A stretch of 64,000 bases of DNA. Origin: Tundrisphaera lichenicola. GTDB taxonomy: Bacteria; Planctomycetota; Planctomycetia; Isosphaerales; Isosphaeraceae. The notes below the pieces were generated by a model that had not been told where the DNA came from, searched no databases, and saw only the letters and a program-made list of their open reading frames with translations. The first letter of the stretch is position 1; each line of letters begins with the position of its first letter. The DNA is taken from positions 3,782,001 through 3,846,000 of the forward strand of contig NZ_CP195106.1 in assembly GCF_051175385.1 (NCBI RefSeq). The letters are read 5' to 3'. The position numbers and the translations under genes were made by a program. Of this stretch, positions 17,142-24,428 are shown piece by piece.

Positions 17142-17215
17142 GTGCTCGTAGCTCAATTGGATAGAGCGCTGCCCTCCGAAGGCAGAGGTTGCAGGTTCAA
17201 CTCCTGCCGAGCACA
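17142..17215 (+). tRNA. tRNA-Arg (anticodon CCG)
   Basis: A 74-nt cloverleaf is readable: 7-bp acceptor stem GTGCTCG/CGAGCAC, D arm with GCTCAATTGGATAGAGC, anticodon stem CTGCC/GGCAG around loop CTCCGAA (anticodon CCG at 17176-17178, reading CGG), and T arm with GGTTCAACTCC. The discriminator is A and no CCA is encoded. Its 3' 45 bases are duplicated at 61,948-61,992, marking it as the integration site of the prophage, which leaves the tRNA intact. Confidence 0.95.
17171..17215 (+). other. attL core (45-bp repeat of tRNA-Arg 3' half)
   Basis: These 45 bases, from the anticodon stem to the discriminator base, are repeated exactly at 61,948-61,992. Identity stops abruptly on both sides. The repeat, the adjacent tyrosine integrase and the phage gene content between the copies define the prophage ends. 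The crossover probably lies in the anticodon-loop/stem region, as for other tRNA-targeting integrases (inference). Confidence 0.95.
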
Positions 17216-17218
17216 CTA

Positions 17219-17256
17219 GAGGGCCGGATCTCTATGAAAATAGGGGTCCGGCCCTC
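17219..17256 (+). terminator. Phage-supplied tRNA terminator-like hairpin at attL
   Basis: GAGGGCCGGA...TCCGGCCCTC forms a long stem with the AT-rich centre TCTATGAAAATAGGGG, then CTTCG. It sits directly after the tRNA discriminator, where the host's own hairpin stood before integration. It resembles the host hairpin at 61,996-62,028, including an identical TTCGTTCGAA just after the stem. Confidence 0.65.
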
Positions 17257-17296
17257 CTTCGTTCGAAGCGGTTTCGGGCGGCTTCCCGGGGGGTGC

Positions 17297-17325
17297 GTAA
17301 CGGATTCGGTAACGCTTTCGTAACC
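17297..17325. promoter_or_regulatory. Putative integrase arm-type boxes (left)
   Basis: Three direct GTAAC boxes lie at 17297 (GTAACG), 17309 (GTAACG) and 17320 (GTAACC), 11-12 bp apart, between attL and the integrase start. The same box with 12-bp spacing recurs next to attR. Regularly spaced repeats flanking the core are what arm-binding sites of tyrosine integrases look like. They could equally be an operator that represses the integrase promoter. Confidence 0.55.
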
Positions 17326-17366
17326 GAAATTCCGTGGACAAAAGCGGCCTATTGGGAAAGGTCAGG

Positions 17367-18734
17367 ATGGCGCGACCGCACAAGCCGAGCTATTTCGCCG
17401 CCCGAGGGAGCTGGCGATTCACGCTGAACGGGCGGCAACGGTACATCTGCAAGGGGGTCCTGCCCGACCAGAAGCCGGCCCGCGACGGGATCCCCCGGGT
17501 GGTCTGGGAGGAAATGGACAAACTGATCCGGGAGTCGGAGGGGCGGGCCTCGGCGGGCTCCGACCCGACGGTCTTCTGGCTCGTGCAAACCTATCTGGAG
17601 TGGCTGGAGAACGAGGCGAGCCTGGGCAAGATCACCCGGTCGCACTATCTGCGTCGTTGTGACCTGCTCCGGTATCTGACCGACTACCTGGGCGGGGCCG
17701 ATATACGCCCCGCCGGGCTCTCGCCGGAGTGGGCCGATGATTTTGTCGGGTGGCTCCGCTCGGGACGCCACAAGGGGGGCTCCGGGCTCCTCTCGGCCCA
17801 TTACGTCCACGACGTGGGGGCGGCGGTCCGGGCGATGCTCCGGTGGGCCTCGCGGCCGGTCTCGGGGCGGGTGCCGGCCCGGCTGATCCCCTCGAACCCC
17901 CTGGAGGGTTACGGCTGGCCTCGCCAGCCCGGCGCGGTCCGGGGGTACGTCGAGGCGGCGACGGTCCGGGGCTTCCTCCGGTGGGCCTGGGGGCGGGCCC
18001 GGTGGGAGTCGAACGATCGGGGCGGGCCGGGGGGGGCTCGGGTCTCGGGGCCGGGCGGGTCGCTGCGGCCCTCGGCGTCGACGGTCCTCTCGCTCAAGCG
18101 GCGGTTCGACCGGATCTTCGTCCTGTTGCTCCGATTCCAGCGACTCACCGGCTGTCGTCCGGGGGAAGCGTCGGGGCTCCGATGGGACGAGATCTCGCCG
18201 GCCCCGAAGGCCGGGGTTCGCTGGGAGCCCCAGGTCATCACGATCCGGCCGGATCGGGTCAAGACCCGGCATCAGACCGATCGGGCCCGCAAGATTTACG
18301 TGACAGACCCGGTGGCCCGGCTCCTCCGGGCGTTGGAGCGGTTGCCGGGCCGGCATCCCGAGGTCGTCTTCCCGCACATGCGAGGGACGGGGGCGGCGGC
18401 TCGGGGCGAGCTGGACCCGCTGGCGGGCGAGCCCTGGCCGTCGGGCTCGGCCGCCTCGGCGAAGCTCCACGCGCTCCGCAAGGCGGCGATCGAGGCCGGG
18501 GTGTCGGGCGTCGAGGCGACCGGCCCGACCAAGCTGGTGGCCTATGCCAACCGCCACGGCTACGCCTCGGAGGGGGCGAGCCTGGGCTTCTCCGACGAGC
18601 AGATCGCCGAGCAGCTCGGGAACTCGGCGGAAGTCCTCCGTAAAGTCTATGCCCACACGATTGAGGACCGGGCGGCGGAACGGGCCCGGGAGATCACCCG
18701 GCGGCGTCGCGAGCGTCGTCGTCCGGCGGGCTGA
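17367..18734 (+). CDS. Tyrosine-recombinase integrase
   Basis: ATG 17367 (MARPHKPSYFAARGSWRF) is preferred over GTG 17334 because GGAAAGGTCAGG precedes it. In this 455-aa protein residues 60-200 form the SAM-like core-binding domain and the catalytic domain follows. Arg I is in TGCRPGEASGLRW (R264); box II reads YANRHGYAS (R396, H397), so the usual first His of HxxR is Tyr; the nucleophile is in LRKVYAHTI (Y428). It would catalyse integration and excision at the tRNA-Arg att site. It lies 150 bp from attL, the usual arrangement, and reads toward the leftward early operon, from which a strong hairpin separates it. Confidence 0.93.
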   Translation: MARPHKPSYFAARGSWRFTLNGRQRYICKGVLPDQKPARDGIPRVVWEEMDKLIRESEGRASAGSDPTVFWLVQTYLEWLENEASLGKITRSHYLRRCDLLRYLTDYLGGADIRPAGLSPEWADDFVGWLRSGRHKGGSGLLSAHYVHDVGAAVRAMLRWASRPVSGRVPARLIPSNPLEGYGWPRQPGAVRGYVEAATVRGFLRWAWGRARWESNDRGGPGGARVSGPGGSLRPSASTVLSLKRRFDRIFVLLLRFQRLTGCRPGEASGLRWDEISPAPKAGVRWEPQVITIRPDRVKTRHQTDRARKIYVTDPVARLLRALERLPGRHPEVVFPHMRGTGAAARGELDPLAGEPWPSGSAASAKLHALRKAAIEAGVSGVEATGPTKLVAYANRHGYASEGASLGFSDEQIAEQLGNSAEVLRKVYAHTIEDRAAERAREITRRRRERRRPAG

Positions 18735-18740
18735 AAATGG

Positions 18741-18786
18741 CGACGACCCCGGCCCTCGCTCGTCGAGTGGGGCCGGGGTCGTCGTC
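18741..18786. terminator. Convergent terminator hairpin
   Basis: CGACGACCCCGGCCC (18741) pairs with GGGCCGGGGTCGTCG around an apex of about 12 bases. It lies just past the integrase stop and before the end of the leftward early operon at 18,874, so it can end transcripts from both sides. No U tract follows, so efficiency is uncertain. Confidence 0.6.
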
Positions 18787-18873
18787 GGGTTGCGTCGGAT
18801 CGACCGGCGGCTTCCCCCCGGTCGTCGCCGGTCGATCGGTCGGGTTCGAGGTTATCCCCCGGGGCCGGGCGGG

Positions 18874-19188
18874 TCAATGGCCCCCCCTGCCCTTCCTCGG
18901 CCGGGTGTGGATCTTCCCCTCGTACCCGGCCGGTCGGCCCGCCGGCTCGGCCCGGGGCTCGGGGGCGAGCCTCCGCTCCTGGTCGCGCTCCCAGGCCCGG
19001 ACGGTCTCGATCCGGAACCGGAGGACGAGGCGGCGGCGTTTCTTCCCCTCGGGTCGCCCGAGGGCGATCGCCGAGAGCGGCGTCTCGGGATCCTCGACCC
19101 GGGCCATGACGGTATCGGTCGAGACCCCCCAGCGCTCGGCCAGCTCGGCGACGGTGAGGATCTCCTTGGCGGCGGCGGCGGTGGTCAC
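18874..19188 (-). CDS. Small helix-turn-helix protein, excisionase-like
   Basis: The GTG start at 19188 overlaps the stop of the upstream gene by 4 bases. The product (104 aa) has a winged-HTH/MerR-like N-terminal motif, KEILTVAELAERWGVSTDTVMARVEDPETPLSAIALG, typical of the DNA-binding 'excisionase family', followed by a basic, Arg-rich tail. It is the last gene of the early operon and closest to the integrase, so it is a candidate recombination directionality factor. That role is inferred from fold and position only. Confidence 0.75.
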   Translation of the reverse strand: MTTAAAAKEILTVAELAERWGVSTDTVMARVEDPETPLSAIALGRPEGKKRRRLVLRFRIETVRAWERDQERRLAPEPRAEPAGRPAGYEGKIHTRPRKGRGGH

Positions 19189-19538
19189 TCTGGGCTCCCG
19201 TTCTCGGCCTGGATGAGCCGGTGGCAACGATCGAGGAGTTCGCGGGTCGCGTCGGGAAGGACGATCACGCCTTGCCGGTCGAGCACGCGGACGGTCTCGG
19301 TGGCCGACGCGAAGACGGCCAGGTGGTTCCGCCGGGCGTGGTCGGATTGGTCGGGTTCGTCGAAGAGTCGGGGCCGCTCGTCGAGGATCTCGGCGACTCG
19401 TCGATCGACCTCGCGCTCGCTGGCCTTGTAGAGGGCCAGGTCGCGAGGGTCGCGGTCCTTGAAATAGGTGGCCTGTCGGGCTCGCATGGACTCGACGAGG
19501 CGGGCGAAGGATCGGAGTCCGCTGGTCTGGGTCATCAT
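19185..19538 (-). CDS. Phage early protein of unknown function, about 117 aa
   Basis: Two adjacent ATG codons (19538 and 19535) could start it; both overlap the stop of the preceding gene. The product (MMTQTSGLRSFARLVESMRARQATYFKDRDPRDLALYKASEREVDRRVAEIL...) is charged and mainly helical. I recognise no domain. Tight start/stop overlaps on both sides tie it to the leftward operon. Confidence 0.75.
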   Translation of the reverse strand: MMTQTSGLRSFARLVESMRARQATYFKDRDPRDLALYKASEREVDRRVAEILDERPRLFDEPDQSDHARRNHLAVFASATETVRVLDRQGVIVLPDATRELLDRCHRLIQAENGSPE

Positions 19539-19906
19539 CGAGCACGCTCCCAGGCGACCACGAGCACGGCGTCCCCCGACCCCGCGGGCCAGGACAGGGA
19601 GACCGATCGGACGGCGACGGCGGGGTTGACCTGGGCGATCAGCCGGTTCACGGCCTCGGCCAGTTCGGCGGGGTCCATCGACGAGGCCCCGACGATCGGG
19701 GTGACGTCGGCCCCCCGGGGCGGGATATCTTCGAGCGGGACGGGGATGCTGGCCCTCATCTCGGGCGAGGGGCACCACGTCTGCCGGGTGACCTGGACCT
19801 TGAGGAGCGGCTCGTGTCGCATCTTGGCGTCGATCGCCAGGACGACGGCCAGGGCCAGGGTGAGGGCCAGGGCGATCAGGATGGCGGGGATTCGTCGGCG
19901 GTTCAT
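19535..19906 (-). CDS. Membrane-anchored phage early protein, 123 aa
   Basis: ATG 19906 gives MNRRRIPAILIALALTLALAVVLAI, a single N-terminal transmembrane segment or uncleaved signal. A 95-residue soluble domain follows, with a Pro-rich middle (SIPVPLEDIPPRGADVTP). The product would face the periplasm. No family is recognisable; its start overlaps the stop of the upstream gene by 4 bases. Confidence 0.75.
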   Translation of the reverse strand: MNRRRIPAILIALALTLALAVVLAIDAKMRHEPLLKVQVTRQTWCPSPEMRASIPVPLEDIPPRGADVTPIVGASSMDPAELAEAVNRLIAQVNPAVAVRSVSLSWPAGSGDAVLVVAWERAR

Positions 19907-20295
19907 GATTCGTCCTCCGTGACGGTGGCCGGGACTCGGGGGTGGTACCACGCGAAGAGTTCGCGGACGCTGGAGAGCCAGATGGTGGCCTGGGCCGACG
20001 CCCTGCGTTGGGGGTCGCTGGTGGCGATCTCGACCCGGCCGGGGGTGATGTCCACCCGCATGGCCCGGGTTTTCCCGGACCACGCCAGCCGGAGGAATTT
20101 GGCGTGGAATCGCTGGACGTCGGGCCTGGGGTAGTCCTCGATCTCCAGCCGGGCCGCGAACGTGAACAGGGTGATCAGGGTGGGCTTGTCCATCCTGGCC
20201 CCTCGTTTCTCCATGGCGTCGAGCTGGCCCATGACGCCGGCGATCCACAGGGGCGGGGCGGCATAGTCGCGGTGGTCGTCGTCCTCAGCTAGCAA
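19903..20295 (-). CDS. Phage early protein of unknown function, 130 aa
   Basis: The start appears to be TTG at 20295 (in TTGCTAG, overlapping the upstream stop at 20285-20287). In-frame ATGs exist only after 20 residues (VMGQLDAMEKRG). The product contains DYPRPDVQRFHAKFLRLAWSGKTRAMRVDITPGRVEIAT and is soluble. No recognisable domain. Start codon uncertain. Confidence 0.65.
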   Translation of the reverse strand: MLAEDDDHRDYAAPPLWIAGVMGQLDAMEKRGARMDKPTLITLFTFAARLEIEDYPRPDVQRFHAKFLRLAWSGKTRAMRVDITPGRVEIATSDPQRRASAQATIWLSSVRELFAWYHPRVPATVTEDES

Positions 20296-21390
20296 CGGTG
20301 GCCCCCTTTCGTTTGCGGGATTTCTTCTTGCCGGGCTCCCACCCGGCCGGGATCTCCCTGGCCGTGAGCCAGGCCGGGAACTTGGCGGGGAAGCCGCCGG
20401 GCTCGATCGGCTCGATCACCTCGTTTTCCCCGCAGTACTGGTCGCGGACGTAGGCGGTGGCCTGCTCGAGCGAGTCGGCCGTGAGGATGTAGAGCGGGTT
20501 GCCCTTGGCGGCCTTGACGAGGAACCGGGCGGGCTTGGGTTTGGCGTTGGCCTCGCGGATTGCCTTGAGGCCCTCGGCCTTCTTGGCGAGGTACGGGTCG
20601 AGCGGCTCGGCCGAGTCCCCCGCGCCGTTGCTGGCGTTGGCCGGGTTGTAATGCTGCCGCTCGGGGGGCGGGGGGAGTTCGAGGGCCTGCTCCTCTTCGA
20701 GATATTGCTTGGCCTGGCCGCTCGTCGCGTCGAGGATTTCCAGGCGTCCGCCCTTCCCGCCGAAGAGTCGCTCGGCGTGCTCGGTCGCCTCCTCGATGGT
20801 CGCGGTGAAGAATCCCCCGATGTTCTCCCGGATGCGTCCCCCGGCCAGGTGGTGGATCACGATCCATTCCTTGATCGCCGGCTCCTGGCCCTTCCGGAAT
20901 TTGGCGATCGCCTCCATGACCTGACGCCTGGCGCTGGCGAGGTTGCGGTTGATGAAACTGTCGTCTCCCTCGGCCTCTCGCTCGTACCGTTCGAAGGCGT
21001 CGGATAGATGGCCGATGTTTTCGAAGTCCTCGATGAGGAGCTTCTTGGTGGACGCGGGCAAGTCGAGCTGGCCGATACGGTGGAGTCTCCACCCCTCGCG
21101 TTCCTGGTGTGCGGCGATCTCCCCGGTGGGATCCTCGTCGAAGTCGACGGCCTTGGCGCTCTTCTTCGGCTTCCGCTTCGGCTCGGGGGGATCGGTCGCG
21201 ATCGGCCCGGCGTAGCCGAACCCGGAGGCGTGGCCCTTGGGGCAGGGCTCGCCGCTGGATTTCGCGGTCGTGAAGTCGCAGCCGTTGCACTTCACGAGGT
21301 AGTCGCCGCCGGGGGCCAGGGCGTCACTCAGTCCTCTGGCGACGGCCTGGGCGTTGGCGACGGCCTGGTTGACGAAAGCCTCGTCGCCCG
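20285..21390 (-). CDS. Early protein with zinc-ribbon-like motif, 5' end unresolved
   Basis: The coding frame with high third-position GC runs from about 21390 to the stop at 20285 (about 365 aa). It contains a C-x2-C...C-x2-H cluster (VKCNGCDFTTAKSSGEPCPKGH) and a helical middle (RIGQLDLPASTKKLLIEDFENIGHLSDAF). The C-terminus has two short alpha/beta repeats resembling each other (ARFLVKAAKGNPLYILTADSLEQATAYV). No good start codon exists in this frame near 21390; a -1 shift within GGG (21388-21390) would join it to the frame at 21328-21603. A later GTG at 21296 is the only alternative start. It is probably one protein with a frameshift, natural or a sequencing error. Function unknown. Confidence 0.6.
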
Positions 21391-21603
21391 ATAGACCGGC
21401 GCGTTGCCGATCGCCTTGGACTCCCGGCTCTCGATCCTCATCTCGATCCAATCCTTGGGGTCGATCAACCGTCCTCGCCCGGTGGGGTAGAGCAATCTCC
21501 CCTTCGTCACGGTCCCGGCCGAGATGCTCCCGTGCCCGGTCGCTTCCAGTTTCATCGGTCGGGGATTTCCCCCGTCCAGGCTGATGAATGCTTTCTTGGA
21601 CAT
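21328..21603 (-). CDS. N-terminal half of a frameshifted early gene
   Basis: ATG 21603 follows GGGAG closely and opens MSKKAFISLDGGNPRPMKLEATGHGSI. Codon usage (mostly G or C at third positions) shows that this frame is the coding one from 21603 to about 21390, although a second frame is also open through the region. Past 21390 the frame becomes Arg/Ser/Pro/Thr-rich and stops at 21328, while coding character moves to the -1 frame. The 70 good residues look like the start of the 20,285-21,390 protein. Confidence 0.6.
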   Translation of the reverse strand: MSKKAFISLDGGNPRPMKLEATGHGSISAGTVTKGRLLYPTGRGRLIDPKDWIEMRIESRESKAIGNAPVYRATRLSSTRPSPTPRPSPED

Positions 21604-21877
21604 GAGCATCTCCCTTCGAGGGTCGGTCGAACAGGGGGCGGGGCTCGTCGGGGAGGTCGAGCTCGACCTGGCCCGACTCGATGTCCTGGGCGAGCAGGAA
21701 GGCGACGAGATCGGCCTTCGCGAGGTAGCCGTCGACGTCGTCGGCCTCCCTGTGGATCACGTCGCGGCGGATCCAGCGCCAGGTGGTCCGGAGTCGGGCC
21801 ACCTCGACGGAGAACCGATTGAGGGCGGCGGCTTTCGCCTTGCGGGCGGCGTTGGTCTTCTGGCCGGGCTTGGGCAT
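21604..21877 (-). CDS. Small early ORF with unresolved 3' end
   Basis: ATG 21877 opens MPKPGQKTNAARKAKAAALNRFSVEVARLRTTWRWIRRDVIHREADDVDGYLAKADLVAFLLAQDIE. About 90 residues have convincing codon usage. No stop codon appears near 21604 in this frame; the frame stays open through the region where a different frame codes. A small indel near 21,610 or a read-through fusion would explain this. Function unknown; basic N-terminus. Confidence 0.5.
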
Positions 21878-21881
21878 GGGT

Positions 21882-22415
21882 TCAAATTCCCTGGATTCGT
21901 CTTCGGACGAGTCGGGCCTGGTCGCGATCGACCGCGACCCGGACCGGGTAGGCGAAGAGGTCGTGTTCGTCGAGCTGGGTCATCGGGATCGGCCAGGGCC
22001 GGCCCTTGCCGTCCTCGCCCTTGGGGACGCTGGCCCGGACGCACCACGCCCGGAGGGCCTCGATCGAGGGCCAGAGCGCCGCGGCCTCGGGCCGGTCGCA
22101 TCGCATCAGGTTGCCCCAATGCAGGGCATGGTGGAGGAACCAGAGCTTGCCGTCGTGCTCATAGCCGAGGGCGAACCCCTCGACGCGGCGGCGTTCGAGG
22201 TCGCGGACCTGGCGGGCGTAGCCCCGGACGATCCCCCCGAGCCTGTAGGCTGCCGTCGACGTGTCGAGCATGAGGAGCCGGTCGGGGTCCTTCCGCTCGG
22301 CCTTCTCCTTCCAGGCCCGCGAGAGGGCTTCGAGGACGACGGCGATCTCCTCGGCGTGGCCGATCGCGTCGGCCGGGAGCATGATGTCGATCGCCCCTTC
22401 GGTCGCGGTGCTCAA
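21882..22415 (-). CDS. Early phage protein of unknown function, 177 aa
   Basis: TTG 22415 is chosen as start: GGAAGGAG lies 7 bases upstream and TTGA overlaps the stop of the preceding gene. An ATG 11 codons later (MLPADAIGHAEEI) is the alternative. The protein is soluble (VVLEALSRAWKEKAERKDPDRLLMLDTSTAAYRLGGIVRGYARQVRDLERRR, then a Trp-rich part GKLWFLHHALHWGNLMRCDRP). No family recognised. Confidence 0.68.
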   Translation of the reverse strand: MSTATEGAIDIMLPADAIGHAEEIAVVLEALSRAWKEKAERKDPDRLLMLDTSTAAYRLGGIVRGYARQVRDLERRRVEGFALGYEHDGKLWFLHHALHWGNLMRCDRPEAAALWPSIEALRAWCVRASVPKGEDGKGRPWPIPMTQLDEHDLFAYPVRVAVDRDQARLVRRRIQGI

Positions 22416-22606
22416 GGGCGGGCTCCTTCCCGGGGCCCGGGCCACTCGCCCCGGGCCTGGAGCGATCGGGTCGCCTCCCTCACGGCCTGGTGGCGGGTCG
22501 GCTCGGTGAGGTTCACCCGGCGGAAGACTCGCCGGGGGTTGGGCGATTTCCCCTCGGCGGCGATCGCCTCGGCGGATTTCAGGGTCAACCATTCGAGGTA
22601 ATTCAT
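22412..22606 (-). CDS. Very small early phage protein, 64 aa
   Basis: ATG 22606 opens MNYLEWLTLKSAEAIAAEGKSPNPRRVFRRVNLTEPTRHQAVREATRSLQ. It overlaps the gene before it (stop at 22603) and after it by 4 bases, the tight coupling seen all along this operon. Basic, helical; no recognisable domain. Confidence 0.65.
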   Translation of the reverse strand: MNYLEWLTLKSAEAIAAEGKSPNPRRVFRRVNLTEPTRHQAVREATRSLQARGEWPGPREGARP

Positions 22607-23010
22607 GCGACTTCGGCCTCCTCCTCGATCTCCATGCCGCGCTGCCGGAGGTAGGCCCTCCGGATCGCCCCTTCGAGCTCGTCGCTGGCGTTGGCCCCGC
22701 AGTACTCGGCGACCACGGCGGCGAGGTCGTCGGAGTGGATGCAGACGAGGAACCCGGATCGCCCCTTGTCGAACAGGGTGACGACCGGGATCTTGCCCTC
22801 CTTCCTCGCGAGGATCCGGGTCGCGTCGTGGAGGGTCCGGACCGCGTGCTTGTCGCGGTACTTGGACTCGATGAACAGCGTGGTGTGCGTCGAGTCGGAC
22901 GCGGTGTTGTCGTCCCGCCCGGAGGAGCCGGAGAGGACTTGCCGCAACGCCCCGAAGATCGCGGCGGCTCGCCCCTCCGACTTCTGCCAGGTCCTTCGAT
23001 TCGTGCTCAC
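22603..23010 (-). CDS. Putative PD-(D/E)XK nuclease (resolvase-like)
   Basis: GTG 23010 is preceded by GGGAGAT. The 135-aa product has the order E12 (SEGRAAAIFGALRQVLSGSSGR), D39 (ASDSTHTT), then E48-x-K50 in LFIESKYRDKHAVRTL, followed by helices and KIPVVTLFDKGRSGFLVCIHSDDLAAV. This is the layout of small phage PD-(D/E)XK nucleases such as Holliday-junction-resolvase-like proteins. The operon also encodes an annealase and a replication initiator, which fits a recombination role. Family membership is a motif-based inference. Confidence 0.55.
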   Translation of the reverse strand: MSTNRRTWQKSEGRAAAIFGALRQVLSGSSGRDDNTASDSTHTTLFIESKYRDKHAVRTLHDATRILARKEGKIPVVTLFDKGRSGFLVCIHSDDLAAVVAEYCGANASDELEGAIRRAYLRQRGMEIEEEAEVA

Positions 23011-23044
23011 GTTCGGATATCTCCCTGCTCGGCCGGTCCGGGTC

Positions 23045-23656
23045 TCACCGATTGGCGGCGGCGACGACGGCCGCGCCCCTGGGCTTGCGCGGCTTCCTGG
23101 CCCCGGCCTCGACGCCGGGGAGTTGCTCCTGGATGGCCCCGCCCTCGGCGAAGCCGAAGAGGAGTTGCCCGAAGTCATCCCGGAACTGCCGGGCCTGGAT
23201 GACCTCGGCCGCGTGCTCCTTGTGCCGCTCGGCCATCGCCCGATAGCCCGAGAGGAGCCAGTCGGGCTTGCGGACCTTGAGCTTGGGCCGGCCCTGATCG
23301 TCGGTCAGGATTTCGCCCTTCTTCTTGCGGACGACCAGGGCGTACAGGAACCGATCGATCAGGGCCTTTCGCTCGGGAGTCTCGAGCTTCTCCCAGGCCG
23401 GTTGATCGATCGTGATCGTCGCGTCGGGCTTCCCCTCGACCCGATCGGCCTCGGAATTGACCTTCACCTTGCCCAGGCATCCGACGCCGAACTGGCTCAC
23501 GGCCGGCGACTTCTCGGCGCCGTACTTGTTCCGGACCGGGTAGGCGAACAGGGCCTCGACCCGGGCCGCGGTCTCGACCAGGTCGGGGTGGTTGTCCGAG
23601 ATCAGGCCGTCGATCATCGCCTGGACGTCCTTGCTGGCAAATCCATACGTCGCCAT
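23045..23656 (-). CDS. Phage metallopeptidase-like protein with degenerate active site
   Basis: The ATG at 23656 gives MATYGFASKDVQAMIDGLISDN, a 203-aa product. The arrangement PDATITIDQPAWEKLETPERKALIDRFLYALVV...DDQGRPKLKVRKPDWLLSGYRAMAERHKEHAAEV recalls the phage putative metallopeptidase family, whose core normally reads '..W..L....R.ALLDHELCH'. Here the HExxH position is RFLYA, so the zinc site would be lost. It may be an inactive descendant or an unrelated look-alike. It ends in a basic tail (GARKPRKPRGAAVVAAANR). Confidence 0.5.
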   Translation of the reverse strand: MATYGFASKDVQAMIDGLISDNHPDLVETAARVEALFAYPVRNKYGAEKSPAVSQFGVGCLGKVKVNSEADRVEGKPDATITIDQPAWEKLETPERKALIDRFLYALVVRKKKGEILTDDQGRPKLKVRKPDWLLSGYRAMAERHKEHAAEVIQARQFRDDFGQLLFGFAEGGAIQEQLPGVEAGARKPRKPRGAAVVAAANR

Positions 23657-23690
23657 ATCTCACCTCGATTCGTTCGGGGTCCGGTCGGGG

Positions 23691-24428
23691 TCAAGCGGCC
23701 TCGGTCGCGGCGGGGGCGACCTGCCCCAGCTCGGGGATCAGCACGGACATCAGCGATCGATCGAAGCCCGCCGCGTGCGGGGCCAGGATCTGGCGTCGGC
23801 GTCGGGGCGTCATCGCGTCGACGGCTGCGAGCTGCCCCTCGTCGAGCGAGTCCAGGAACGCGACCTGCCCGGGGGTGAGTGGGGGCTCCTCGGCCTCGAC
23901 CGGGATGGTCCGGACGATCGCGGGGGCCTCGGAGATCGGGGGCGGATCGGGTAATCGGGATCCCCGCCACTCCTCGGCGGCGAACCATTCGACGATCGAG
24001 TCGAAGCTTGCCAGGGCCGGATATCGCCGCCGGATCGAGGCCATTCGCGTTTCCCGGTCGGCCTCCGGGAGCTTGCGGAACGCGTCGCGGGCGGCTCGTC
24101 GAGCGTCTTGCTCGATCGCCCACTCGGCCGATTCCCGCCGTCGCCGGAGGATCTCGGCCTCGGCCTTTCGAGTGGCGACCATCGGCGAGAGGATCGCCAG
24201 GAGTCGGGCCAGGTGGTCCACCGGCCAGACCTCGCCCTGTCGCTGGAGCTTCAGGCTCGCGGCCTCGGCCTCGGCCGGCTTGACGCCCAGGTCGATGAAC
24301 GCCCTGATCCAGCCCATGTAGACCATCGAGTAGCCGGCCTGCTCGAACGCGGGCCAGGCGTTGTGGGGGTTGCTGGCCTTGTGCTGGTCGAGCCAGGCCG
24401 GGAACCATTTCGAGACGTTCTCGATCAC
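23691..24428 (-). CDS. Early phage protein adjacent to replication initiator, 245 aa
   Basis: ATG 24428 overlaps the stop of the initiator gene by 4 bases. The product opens MIENVSKWFPAWLDQHKASNPHNAWPAFEQAGYSMVYMGWIRAFIDLGVKPAEAEAASLKLQRQGEVWPVDHLARLLAI and is largely helical with an acidic, Pro-rich C-terminal third. Its place directly after a replication initiator is where helicase loaders (lambda P-like) usually sit, but no AAA+ or DnaB-binding motif is visible, so this is only a positional hint. Confidence 0.65.
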   Translation of the reverse strand: MIENVSKWFPAWLDQHKASNPHNAWPAFEQAGYSMVYMGWIRAFIDLGVKPAEAEAASLKLQRQGEVWPVDHLARLLAILSPMVATRKAEAEILRRRRESAEWAIEQDARRAARDAFRKLPEADRETRMASIRRRYPALASFDSIVEWFAAEEWRGSRLPDPPPISEAPAIVRTIPVEAEEPPLTPGQVAFLDSLDEGQLAAVDAMTPRRRRQILAPHAAGFDRSLMSVLIPELGQVAPAATEAA

